Shown one piece after another: positions 8,007-15,779 of a stretch of DNA of 30,231 bases (position 1 is the stretch's first letter; the number at the start of each line of letters is the position of its first letter). Origin of the DNA: an uncultured Muribaculum sp. (GTDB lineage: Bacteria > Bacteroidota > Bacteroidia > Bacteroidales > Muribaculaceae); contig CAJUTE010000033.1 of NCBI GenBank assembly GCA_910589555.1, positions 1 to 30,231 on the forward strand, read 5' to 3'. Position numbers and translations under genes: made by a program. Under the pieces are notes generated by a model, which saw only the letters and a list, made by a program, of their open reading frames with translations, did not search any database and had not been told where the DNA came from.

Positions 8007-9185
8007 ATGTTGCAATATAACATACCGGGATTGCCGCTCTCTTATGATTTGGAGACGAAGGCGGTATTGAAGCAGCTCAACAATGCAAACCGAGCATTGG
8101 CTGAGTTGAAAGGTGTTGCCTTAACCATCCCGAATGAGAATATTCTTGTCAGCACACTGACTTTGCAGGAAGCAAAGGATAGTTCGGAAGTGGAAAATAT
8201 TGTGACCACACAAGATGATCTCTACCAAGGAGCCGCAGCCTCCCTTTCTGAATATGCGATAAATGCTGCTACTAAAGAGGTGCTGAATTACAGAGAGGCC
8301 CTGCAACATGGCTTTCATCTCGTAAAAGATAAAGGTGTGCTGACATCATCTGTAATAAAGGAAATTCAAAAGATGCTTGAACACAATTCTGCTGGATTCC
8401 GCAGTGTACCCGGTACATCCTTGAAACGCTCTGATGGAAAAACGGTATATACTCCACCTCAGGATAAGCAGACCATTCTCAATTTAATGGATAATCTTGA
8501 GATCTTTATCAATGACGATAGAGTTTCTGAACTTGATCCACTCATTAAGTTGGCGATTATTCATCATCAGTTTGAAAGCATTCATCCTTTTTATGATGGT
8601 AATGGGAGAACGGGAAGAATTATCTGTGTGCTTTATCTTGTGCTTACTGGGCGTCTTGATCTGCCCATTCTGTATCTCAGCCGATACATCACCCACAATA
8701 AGGGTGAATATTATAGGCTCATTCAAGCTATTCGCGATAAAAATGAGGATAACGCAGCTGAATGGGAAGCCTGGATTCTGTTCATGCTACAAGGGATTGA
8801 GGAGACTGCAATTGAGACAACCCGATTGGTTAAGGGCATCTCAAAGTTGATGGCTGATTTCAAGTCCGTACTTAGGCCTAAGTTCGGAAAACTATATCGC
8901 CATGAGTTGCTGAACAACCTCTTTTTCCACCCTTACACGAAAGTTGAGTTTTTAGAGAAGGAAATGATGGTAAGCCGTGCTACAGCCACAAGATATCTCA
9001 ACGAATTGTGTGGAACTGGATTGATTGAGAAAATAAAAGTCAGTCGCTCTCATTATTACATGAATCTTCCTCTCATTGAAATGTTTACTCGAGTGTCGGG
9101 AAAAACTGTCGATTCTAATTCGACCTTCACGGTTGAATCTATTTCTGAAAACGCCCCCACACTTCTCAAATACAGTGATTCTTGA
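8007..9185 (+). CDS. Fic-domain protein AMP-transferase with N-terminal inhibitory motif and winged helix
   Basis: A 392-residue Fic protein. The canonical catalytic motif HPFYDGNGRTGR is complete (His193 to Arg204), so transfer of AMP from ATP to a protein hydroxyl is expected. Residues 59-64, SSEVEN, fit the inhibitory-helix pattern (S/T)xxxE(G/N). Its position ahead of the Fic core makes this a class II enzyme with an intramolecular autoinhibitor (Glu63). The C-terminal part (about 310-375, with VSRATATRYLNEL) looks like a winged-helix DNA-binding domain. No separate antitoxin gene is adjacent, in line with built-in control. AT-rich codon use differs from the core genes upstream and suggests acquisition. 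The target protein is unknown. Confidence 0.9.
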   Translation: MLQYNIPGLPLSYDLETKAVLKQLNNANRALAELKGVALTIPNENILVSTLTLQEAKDSSEVENIVTTQDDLYQGAAASLSEYAINAATKEVLNYREALQHGFHLVKDKGVLTSSVIKEIQKMLEHNSAGFRSVPGTSLKRSDGKTVYTPPQDKQTILNLMDNLEIFINDDRVSELDPLIKLAIIHHQFESIHPFYDGNGRTGRIICVLYLVLTGRLDLPILYLSRYITHNKGEYYRLIQAIRDKNEDNAAEWEAWILFMLQGIEETAIETTRLVKGISKLMADFKSVLRPKFGKLYRHELLNNLFFHPYTKVEFLEKEMMVSRATATRYLNELCGTGLIEKIKVSRSHYYMNLPLIEMFTRVSGKTVDSNSTFTVESISENAPTLLKYSDS

Positions 9186-9317
9186 GAATAATCGAATTAA
9201 AGGTTCTCAATTTTTGTGATTTTTGAGAAGTATTCTAGATATAGTGTTCACAAAACCCCAAATCGTGAACAGTAATATAGGTTTGCTGTTCACAAAACAG
9301 CCGATTGTGAACAGCAA
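9163..9317. repeat. Array of four inverted repeats at about 41-bp spacing
   Basis: Four dyads begin at 9163, 9204, 9245 and 9287. The first two are TTCTCAA-N12-TTGAGAA and the last two TGTTCAC-N13-GTGAACA. In the fourth the arms extend to a perfect 13 bp (9283-9295 with 9305-9317). Start-to-start distances are 41, 41 and 42 bp, about four helical turns, so all four present the same DNA face. The first dyad contains the fic stop codon. Pairs 1/2 and 3/4 are also similar between the arms, so each pair looks like a tandem duplication. The role is unknown; operator array or recombination site are both possible. Confidence 0.75.
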
Positions 9318-9649
9318 TTCATGCACGTAGTCAAATTATAAAAACATTGGCAACGCCGTTTGTTCAGTTGTCAAGAAATACTTGACAGTTCATAAAATTC
9401 CCGGCTTTCATTCATCGGAATCTTGCACTTCCCTCCCTCAACCGCCGACTGAGCATGACAGCCATCAGCCGCCTCCTCGGCGACGGCAGTACCGACATAA
9501 CCGAAAAAGTCTACCCCAAATTCCTCCCACGGACCCTCACCGCCGAAGTCGAACGCCCCGGATATGTCTACCTCCCCGAGGAACTGGAATAATTTGGATA
9601 ATCAGAATATTGATAGTAAATTTGAAGACAAACACTACATTTCCAAATA
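9186..9649. other. Intergenic region after fic with repeats and a recombinase remnant
   Basis: This 464-bp stretch has no intact gene. It holds most of the inverted-repeat array, a further small hairpin (TGTCAAG at 9369-9375 with CTTGACA at 9381-9387), and a recombinase remnant listed separately. The longest open frame, 9382-9702, gives a low-complexity Pro/Arg/His product and is not believed. Confidence 0.6.
9455..9592 (+). pseudogene. Remnant of a tyrosine recombinase C-terminus
   Basis: Read from ATG 9455 to the stop at 9590-9592, the 45-residue product contains ISRLLGDGSTDITEKVYPKF. This lines up with the end of phage/transposon-type tyrosine recombinases (ISRxLGHxSTxxTExxYAKF), including the nucleophilic tyrosine. 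The catalytic histidine of LGH is replaced by aspartate, and nothing upstream in any frame restores the other active-site residues. It is best read as the 3' end of a dead integrase gene from a lost mobile element. The assignment rests on a short segment recognised by eye. Confidence 0.5.
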
Positions 9650-10168
9650 ATGGAGCACAAACGAAAAAACATCAAAGACATAGAGGTTATCACAAATTGT
9701 GACAACCTTGACGCAACTCCAATAGAGAATAGGATCTTTACAGTTCGCGGCCACCAGATAATGGTTGACAGAGATTTAGCAGAACTGTATGGTGTTGATA
9801 CTCGTTCACTTAATCAAGCCGTCAAACGAAATATCGATCGTTTCCCCGAAAGTTTCCGATTCCAAATTTCAGATGAAGAGAAAACGGAACTGGTCGCAAA
9901 TTGTGACCGGTTCAAGACAACTATAAAATTCTCCCCCGCCAATCCATATGTTTTCACAGAGCAAGGAGTGGCTATGCTGTCTGCTGTGTTGAAGAGCGAG
10001 ACGGCAATTCATACAATCATCCGCATCATTGAAAGACCTCGGCAAAAAGCTATTCGCATTCTCCATGATGGATGTTACGACCGGCTCCGAACTACTCTCA
10101 AAGCTATAGCCGCCACTGACGGCAAGGACATCTGTAAGCAGTTGTTTAAGCGGAGTGCAACGCATTAA
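9650..10168 (+). pseudogene. ORF6N-domain gene with internal deletion and frameshifted tail
   Basis: The first ~120 residues are a good ORF6N domain, a KilA-N-like DNA-binding domain common on phages and integrative elements: RIFTVRGHQIMVDRDLAELY, TRSLNQAVKRN, RFPESFRFQIS, YVFTEQGVAMLSAVLKSETAI. After about residue 122 the frame stops resembling the family. In the +1 frame, however, 10023-10109 encodes ASLKDLGKKLFAFSMMDV and then a stop, which is the normal C-terminal end of the longer Bacteroides-type ORF6N proteins. The middle, which usually continues for well over 100 residues, is missing. A deletion has therefore joined the N-terminal domain out of frame to the natural tail. A short DNA-binding product could still be made. 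Confidence 0.7.
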
Positions 10169-10808
10169 ACGGATTAAAGAGGGTTGCTATCTGGAATGAA
10201 TCGGTCAATAATTCAGTAGGCTATTGCAATGTAAATGATTTACTATCAATGTATAGGTGTCACATGGAGCATTCGCTGCCGGAGCCGGATTGCTTTTGCC
10301 ATCTGACAACCAGACTGTAGAGCGGCACTATAAGCCACTGAATTTAAGCTTGTTTATACGGCTGAATCCCGCTGAATGATTGCGGTGTCAGCGAATATGT
10401 GTTAAAAAAAATTAAATACGTTGTGCCTTTAGCTGGTATACAGTATTTTTGTAATGCAAATCCTCCACCCGGCTGGAGGACGGAAGGCTACATTATAATT
10501 GCAATTCAGCTCGTGCTGAAAGTAATGGGACGGCTCTCCTTCCATAATAACAAACAAGAAAACATTCATGTTGTTTCCCGTCTGCAACATTTAATCCAAG
10601 GCATTAACGATTGCTATGGGCGAAATGTGCAGCTATGGGAAATACCCACGTCAAAATATCTATAGTCGTGTCGGCATCTCACGAAGTCGACAAAGTCGGA
10701 TATGTCTTTATCTGAATAGTAATCTGTAAATAGGGGTCAGTAGATAGCTTAACCGAACACCATCAAGAGGGCTTCTGATATCAATATCCAAAACAAACAA
10801 ACGAAAAT
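10110..10808. other. Intergenic stretch upstream of the LRR gene, decayed sequence
   Basis: No convincing gene. A GTG-started frame of 88 codons (10399-10665) has no recognisable family and begins upstream of the only promoter-like signal, so it is not called. That signal is a -33-like TTGTG (10421-10425) and a -7 box TATTTTTG (10444-10451) with about 20 bp between TTG and the -7 box. It could give the LRR gene a leader of about 350 nt. Fragments such as GAFAAGAGLLLPSDNQTVER (10266-10325) are open but unidentifiable. Confidence 0.5.
10421..10451 (+). promoter_or_regulatory. Candidate promoter for the LRR surface protein gene
   Basis: TTGTG at 10421-10425 and TATTTTTG at 10444-10451 match the Bacteroidetes -33/-7 pair with usable spacing. 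No TAnnTTTG element is seen closer to the ATG at 10809. The long leader makes the assignment tentative. Confidence 0.35.
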
Positions 10809-13800
10809 ATGAGAATCAAAATTCTATTATTATCAACAATTATTTCCGTCTTACCTGTAGTTGCTCGAGATTTTGATTATACCTACGAAGGGCAGACGAT
10901 CACCTACACAGTTATAAGTGAATACTACAAAACGGTAGAAACAAAATCAAGACTTTATGATTTCGATCATAAAATCAGTGGAACTTTGGTTTTGCCATCA
11001 AACCCCATCTGTGATGGAGTTGAATACACACTGACACAAATAGGCGATAATTCATTCCATGACAGTGCCGACCTAACCTCTGTCACCATACCAAACTCAG
11101 TGACATTAATCGATGTCAAGGCTTTCTCAGGTTGCTCCGGTCTAAAATCATTAACAATTCCTAATTCAGTGACAACAATAGAAGGGTACGCCTTCGAAGG
11201 CTGCTCCGGTCTTACATCATTGACAATTCCTAATTCGGTGACAACAATAGGCGATCACGCCTTCACCCGCTGTACCAATCTTACATCGTTGACTATTCCA
11301 AGTTCAGTTACTACAGTCGGTTGGTACGCCTTTAAAGATTGCTCATCACTAAAACAACTGACACTGGAAGACGGCTCAGAATATCTAAGATTAAATTCGT
11401 ATGACTTCAAAGATAATCCTATTGAAAAATTTTACCTTGGAAGAAATTTGTCATATAATATAGAAAAAACGGGGCAGTACAATTATTCAAAAACATTAAC
11501 CGAACTCACCATCGGTAATTCCGTAACTTCAATACATGAATGGTCATTCTCCGGCTGCTCCGGATTGACTTCGTTAACTATCCCAAATTCAGTGGAAGCA
11601 ATTTATTCCAACGCTTTCAAAGGCTGCACCGGTCTTACATCATTGACAATTCCAAGTTCAGTTACCTTAATTGACAAAGCAGCTTTCTCAAGTTGCTCAT
11701 CGCTCAAACAGCTAACGCTTATGGATGGTTCTGTATCTCTTAACTTGGATGCTTCGGCTTTAAAAGATAGCCCTATTGAAAAATTATATCTCGGCAGAAA
11801 CATCTCGAATGAAAATTCAGCGTTTCAAGAAACAAAAACATTAACCGAACTCACCATCGGTAATTCTGTGACTTCAATTTACCGTGAAGCTTTCGTCGGT
11901 TGTTCCTCTCTCAAACATCTAACACTTGCAGATGGCTCTGAAAACCTGAAATTTGGTGGATACAGCTTCAAAGACAGCCCAATAGAAAAATTGTACCTTG
12001 GCAGAAATATTCAGTTCGAATCTTCTCCATTTGCATTCGAAAAAACATTAGCAGAGCTTACAGTTAGCAATTCCGTAACTTCATTCTGTAATTGGACTTT
12101 TGGGAACTGTACTGCCCTGACATCAGTGAAATACTATTGCACAAATACCATATCTCATGAATCCTGGTCTATGTCCGGTTTGCCAATGACTCTTGGGGTG
12201 AATTTGCTACCGAACGCTGATGGCACATTCAAAAACATATCCAAATCAGCTCTGACATACTTCCAAAATATACAAGGGGAAATTAATGGCAAAAGATATC
12301 CGATTCTAATCGCACCGGAACCTCTAGAGGTGAAAAATACAATTGAAGGTGAAAATGGGATTTATCTTGTGGATTCCGAAGCAGAAATCAAATTATATCT
12401 CAAAAACGATAATCAATGCAAGGTGACACATTGCGGAAAAGATGTGACGGAATCTTTCGCTAAAGGACAGTCATTCACCATCATCCCAAATGCAAATTGG
12501 CATTTAAACGAGTTTCACGTCTATGGAGATGCAACTGATAATGTCAAGTATCGTAAAGTGAATATGACTGCAGCAGGAAATCTTTTGAATCAAATCGGGA
12601 TAAGCAACATTGATGAAATAGAGACTTTAAAAATATGTGGAGACATAAATGGAACAGACATTCTGACAATTAACCGTATGTACAAACTTAGATATCTCGA
12701 CTTATCAGATGCCAATATCATAGAAGGAGGAATGGAGTATTGCACCGGCACCAAGACACAACAAAATATAGTTGGTGTGAATTTTTTCAAAGATATAGCG
12801 CTTGAGGTATTTATTTGTCCTAATACGGCAACACAGATAAATCGGCTTGGTTGCAGCAGTTCGATCAATACTATAGAAATAGGTGCAAATATAACATCAA
12901 TCCAGAATGGCGCATTCTCAGATTGTATTGGTATGACATCAATAATTATTCCGAATTCAGTCATGTCAATCGGAGATAGCGCTTTTAAAGGCTGCACGAA
13001 TTTGGTATCGCTGACTATTCCCAATTCCGTGACCGCAATTGGTGACAATGCTTTTGAAGACTGCAAAAGTTTGACATCTGCAATTATCCCGAATTCTGTG
13101 ACCACAATCAGCAATGATGCCTTCTTTGGCTGCACTGCTCTTACGTCAGTGAATATCCCGAATTCTGTTGTCTCAATCGGCAATGATGCCTTCTTTGGCT
13201 GCACTGCTCTTACGTCAGTGAATATCCCGAATTCTGTTGTCTCAATCGGCAATGATGCCTTCTTTGGCTGCACCGGTCTTACATCGCTGATCATCCCCAA
13301 TTCCGTGACTTCAATCGGAGATGGAGCATTCGCCAAATGCATTTCACTTAAAAATTTGCGGATTGAAGATGGGACAGAAACACTCACCATATATGGCAAT
13401 CCAGTCAGCGCCAGTGCCGTTTTCGATTCTTGTCCGATAGAAAGTTTTTATCTTGGTCGTAATTTCAAAGGTAAGCCAAGTTGGACTTACGGAATAAGTA
13501 CAAAAACATTGAAAACACTCACCATCGGCAATTCGGTGACATCAATAGAAGCAGAAGCTTTCTCAGGTTGCTCCAGCATCACATCGTTGACTATCCCTAA
13601 TTCCGTAAAAACGATTGGAAAATCAGCCTTCTCTGACTGCTCCGGAATCATCTCGCTGACTATCTCCAATTCAGCGACATCAATTGGTGATAGAGCCTTT
13701 TCCGGCTGCAATAGCCTCGCCAAAGTATATTCTCTCAATACTGTACCTCCGTCAATTTTGTCTTATACCTTTGATGACAGCACTGAAGCCACAGCCAAAC

Positions 13801-14525
13801 TATTGGTTCCCAAAGGATCGCTGAGTTCATATTGGCTTGCATCAGGTTGGAAAGAATGGAAAAATTTATCAGACGATCTTTTCTGCCTTGAGTCAATCCC
13901 GACTGCTACATACGGTGACGAAGAAATAAATCTCTCGAAATATGCACCCGACGGGGAAGTCCTGTCTTACGAAACATCAGACGATGACGTTATTGAAATC
14001 AACGGATCAATGATGCGTATTATCGGAGCAGGTTCTGCAACTGTCAGAGCCATGCTCCCCGAAAATGGAGCAACTACTGAAATTATCGGTCAAAGCCGTA
14101 AATTCACTGTAGTCCCCACCGACCTTGAGATAACAGTAGCCGACATCACTATTGAAGCAGGCCAGCCATTGCCCGACTTAATTCTTGTCGCAAATGGGCT
14201 TGTCTATGACGATACGCTGTCCGACATCGAACATCTGCCTGAACCTATTTGCGAAGTTGATGAAAATTCAATGACTGGCGAATATCCGGTGACATTTACA
14301 GAAGGATACGACCGGAATTATAGGATTAGCACAAAAGATGCTAAAGTCACTGTTGTCAAGGCATCATCCATTGACGGTATCAATGTCGATGAAAACATAA
14401 TCGTGGAAGTATTCAACCTTGCAGGAATGCAACTATACTGCGGTCCAAAATCAGAACTGAGGCTCGACCGCGGAATCTACATAGTCCGTCAAGGCAAACT
14501 GACAACAAAAGTATATGTGAAATAA
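10809..14525 (+). CDS. BspA-family leucine-rich-repeat surface protein
   Basis: A 1238-residue secreted protein. The signal peptide is about residues 1-19 (ending VVAR). Two blocks of ~23-residue LRR_5/BspA repeats of the form LTSLTIPNSVTTIGDxAFxGCSG (about 85-450 and 690-985) are separated by a non-repeat domain that includes a KVTHCGKDVTESFAKG segment. A Big-like/MBG-type region follows (about 1040-1190). The last ~45 residues, with VEVFNLAGMQLYCG and RGIYIVRQGKLTTKVYVK, look like a type IX secretion sorting domain, implying export by T9SS and surface attachment or release. BspA proteins bind fibronectin, other bacteria or host cells; the ligand here is unknown. The gene is AT-rich, contains a recent exact internal duplication, and is followed by a terminator. 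Confidence 0.9.
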   Translation: MRIKILLLSTIISVLPVVARDFDYTYEGQTITYTVISEYYKTVETKSRLYDFDHKISGTLVLPSNPICDGVEYTLTQIGDNSFHDSADLTSVTIPNSVTLIDVKAFSGCSGLKSLTIPNSVTTIEGYAFEGCSGLTSLTIPNSVTTIGDHAFTRCTNLTSLTIPSSVTTVGWYAFKDCSSLKQLTLEDGSEYLRLNSYDFKDNPIEKFYLGRNLSYNIEKTGQYNYSKTLTELTIGNSVTSIHEWSFSGCSGLTSLTIPNSVEAIYSNAFKGCTGLTSLTIPSSVTLIDKAAFSSCSSLKQLTLMDGSVSLNLDASALKDSPIEKLYLGRNISNENSAFQETKTLTELTIGNSVTSIYREAFVGCSSLKHLTLADGSENLKFGGYSFKDSPIEKLYLGRNIQFESSPFAFEKTLAELTVSNSVTSFCNWTFGNCTALTSVKYYCTNTISHESWSMSGLPMTLGVNLLPNADGTFKNISKSALTYFQNIQGEINGKRYPILIAPEPLEVKNTIEGENGIYLVDSEAEIKLYLKNDNQCKVTHCGKDVTESFAKGQSFTIIPNANWHLNEFHVYGDATDNVKYRKVNMTAAGNLLNQIGISNIDEIETLKICGDINGTDILTINRMYKLRYLDLSDANIIEGGMEYCTGTKTQQNIVGVNFFKDIALEVFICPNTATQINRLGCSSSINTIEIGANITSIQNGAFSDCIGMTSIIIPNSVMSIGDSAFKGCTNLVSLTIPNSVTAIGDNAFEDCKSLTSAIIPNSVTTISNDAFFGCTALTSVNIPNSVVSIGNDAFFGCTALTSVNIPNSVVSIGNDAFFGCTGLTSLIIPNSVTSIGDGAFAKCISLKNLRIEDGTETLTIYGNPVSASAVFDSCPIESFYLGRNFKGKPSWTYGISTKTLKTLTIGNSVTSIEAEAFSGCSSITSLTIPNSVKTIGKSAFSDCSGIISLTISNSATSIGDRAFSGCNSLAKVYSLNTVPPSILSYTFDDSTEATAKLLVPKGSLSSYWLASGWKEWKNLSDDLFCLESIPTATYGDEEINLSKYAPDGEVLSYETSDDDVIEINGSMMRIIGAGSATVRAMLPENGATTEIIGQSRKFTVVPTDLEITVADITIEAGQPLPDLILVANGLVYDDTLSDIEHLPEPICEVDENSMTGEYPVTFTEGYDRNYRISTKDAKVTVVKASSIDGINVDENIIVEVFNLAGMQLYCGPKSELRLDRGIYIVRQGKLTTKVYVK
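13111..13273 (+). repeat. Exact 69-bp tandem repeat inside the LRR gene
   Basis: Two identical 69-bp units (13111-13179 and 13180-13248) and the first ~25 bp of a third encode the 23-residue repeat NDAFFGCTALTSVNIPNSVVSIG. Other repeats in the gene differ at many positions, so this duplication is recent. In-frame gain or loss by slippage would change the number of LRR units without breaking the gene. Confidence 0.95.
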
Positions 14526-14618
14526 ACAAGTTGCAACATGATTTACAGCAACAAATAAACATTCTTTAAAACAAATTATTGCTGTCCGATAAAACTTAAT
14601 AATGACAAAAACACATGG

Positions 14619-14655
14619 CTCGGCCGCTGATTACAGGCGGTCGAGTTTCGTTTTT
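14619..14655 (+). terminator. Intrinsic terminator of the LRR gene
   Basis: CTCGGCCGC (14619-14627) pairs with GCGGTCGAG (14637-14645), nine pairs including one G-U, around a 9-nt loop. TTTCGTTTTT follows. It is about 95 bp after the LRR stop codon. Confidence 0.8.
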
Positions 14656-14840
14656 CTCAATGACAAGCCCCATCAGTCAAAAAGTGATGGTTGTGGAGGT
14701 GCCCCGGATGCTGATTCAAGAATGGATTCCCAGTGTCCGTGATCCCCAATGGTTGTCTTTTCCTCGTATATTCTTTATTGACACCGAAACGACCAATCCT
14801 TCAAACAAAGATAGATAAGATGTGAATTTTGGTCGTGGTC

Positions 14841-15112
14841 TTGCAGAATCGGGATTTTTTGCATAATTTCGCAGCATGATGAGAAAACATACGTGAAAAT
14901 ACTTAGAGTTTAGAGACTCGATGAGTCCTCTCAAAAATCAATGATTAAATGACTGACAGCCTGTGCTGTGCACCTACGGCAGGCTTGAAGTCAATGAGCA
15001 CATTGACATTTTGGGCGGACATCAGGAGGGACGATTCCTCCATCATATAAGTAGCATCGATTGCAGCCACACCACCGGTCCGCAGTGGCATCGCAATCGA
15101 TATTTTTTATTC
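14841..15112 (+). ncRNA. Candidate structured untranslated RNA or long structured leader
   Basis: A promoter-like pair, TTG (14841-14843) and TAATTTCG (14864-14871, one mismatch to TAnnTTTG) with 20 bp between, precedes five hairpins in ~190 nt. They are GACTC/GAGTC (14915-14927), AGCCTG/CAGGCT (14958-14985), GTCAATG/CATTGAC with loop AGCA (14990-15007), GGAGG/CCTCC (15025-15041), and a final long stem ending in a T-run. TACTTA (14900-14905) can also pair with TAAGTA (15048-15053) to close the first four into one multi-branched fold. It matches no RNA family I recognise. It may be a free RNA or a leader of the gene at 15131. Confidence 0.3.
15056..15108 (+). terminator. Terminator-like hairpin before the hypothetical gene
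   Basis: ATCGATTGC (15056-15064) pairs perfectly with GCAATCGAT (15093-15101). Within the loop GCCAC pairs with GTGGC. Six T follow at 15103-15108. Placed 22 bp before an ATG, it would either end an upstream RNA or attenuate the following gene. Confidence 0.55.
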
Positions 15113-15130
15113 TCTAAACTCTAAAAATGT

Positions 15131-15694
15131 ATGAAAACAAATCTCAAACTCAACTCCAACACCCCTCTCCGGGCTCTCGCATCCAAAGCCCGCAAAGCAG
15201 CAGCCATCGCTGTCGCTGAACGTATTGAAAAATCTTGCGGCACAAAGAAACGCACCGTCAGAGAGATTCCGGAAATCGACCGCGATATCCGCAGCATCTT
15301 TCTTGCTCTCAACTCACGCACCGCAGAAAACATCACTGCGGTATTGGATAAACCGGCACAAAGTTCGTCGTGCAAGTGGATAATCCACATCTACGACCGG
15401 TCAGATCTCTGCCGTCAAAAAGAGGAAGAAGCCTCTTACCGCGAACTCAGAAACAACGGCTCTGACCGCGCGCATCTTGTAAAACCGTATCGTGCGAAAC
15501 CGACCGTGACCTACGCTTTCTACCCCAAGGCTTCCGACAATGCTAAACTTGGATCAGTAGCGATATATGGTGAAAATGCCGACTCTCGCCGAAAGCTGAT
15601 ACTTAAGCTCGGCACATTATTCGGACATCGTGTCATAAGCGCCAACATCGAGATGGGACGCCGACCATTTGTCGACGTGAAGCTCCGGTCATAA
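15131..15694 (+). CDS. Hypothetical basic protein
   Basis: A 187-residue protein of no recognised family. The N-terminal third is rich in Ala, Lys and Arg (ALASKARKAAAIAVAERIEKS). The middle holds CKWIIHIYDRSDLCRQKEEEASYREL, and the C-terminal part (AIYGENADSRRKLILKLGTLF, then RRPFVDVKLRS) could form mixed alpha/beta structure. There is no signal peptide or membrane segment, so it is probably cytoplasmic. The reading frame is clean and of good length, which supports a real gene. It stands alone between a terminator-like hairpin and a convergent operon. Such basic proteins are often carried on mobile DNA, but nothing here proves that. Confidence 0.6.
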   Translation: MKTNLKLNSNTPLRALASKARKAAAIAVAERIEKSCGTKKRTVREIPEIDRDIRSIFLALNSRTAENITAVLDKPAQSSSCKWIIHIYDRSDLCRQKEEEASYRELRNNGSDRAHLVKPYRAKPTVTYAFYPKASDNAKLGSVAIYGENADSRRKLILKLGTLFGHRVISANIEMGRRPFVDVKLRS

Positions 15695-15710
15695 TCCTCG
15701 CAAAATCTAA

Positions 15711-15741
15711 AAGTGGGCTGCCGTTCTCCGGTAGCCCACTT
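15711..15741 (-). terminator. Terminator of the sigma-SusCD-protease operon
   Basis: AAGTGGGCT (15711-15719) pairs with AGCCCACTT (15733-15741), and the stem continues through a G-U and CCG/CGG to a 5-nt loop, 13 pairs in all. On the minus strand it is followed by TTTAGATTTTG, a usable T-rich tail about 40 bp after the TlpA stop codon. The plus-strand side has no T-run, so it mainly serves the minus-strand operon. Confidence 0.75.
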
Positions 15742-15779
15742 CCCACTATCAATAAAAATCCCTATACTACTTCAATGTT

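Larger units (their letters stand above)
14526..15130. other. Intergenic region with terminator and hairpin-rich stretch
   Basis: 605 bp without a convincing gene. It begins with the LRR gene terminator, then ~200 bp with no clear signal, then a promoter-like pair and five successive hairpins ending at a T-run before the gene at 15131. The 67-codon frame at 14615-14818 starts inside the terminator and resembles no family, so it is not called. Confidence 0.6.

Noticed and set aside
9163..9317. CRISPR array
   Set aside because: Only four units of two different sequences, short 7-bp arms, spacing too short for repeat plus spacer, and no cas genes.
9382..9702. 106-codon frame after fic
   Set aside because: Low-complexity Pro/Arg/His product; it overlaps the recombinase remnant and the ORF6N start in other frames.
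10399..10665. 88-codon frame upstream of the LRR gene
   Set aside because: GTG start ahead of the only promoter-like signal, no family resemblance, in a stretch of decayed sequence.
12590..13399. Long antisense frame (269 codons) within the LRR gene
   Set aside because: Arises from the repetitive composition of the LRR coding strand; no independent signals.
14615..14818. 67-codon frame downstream of the LRR gene
   Set aside because: Starts inside the LRR terminator hairpin and resembles no family.
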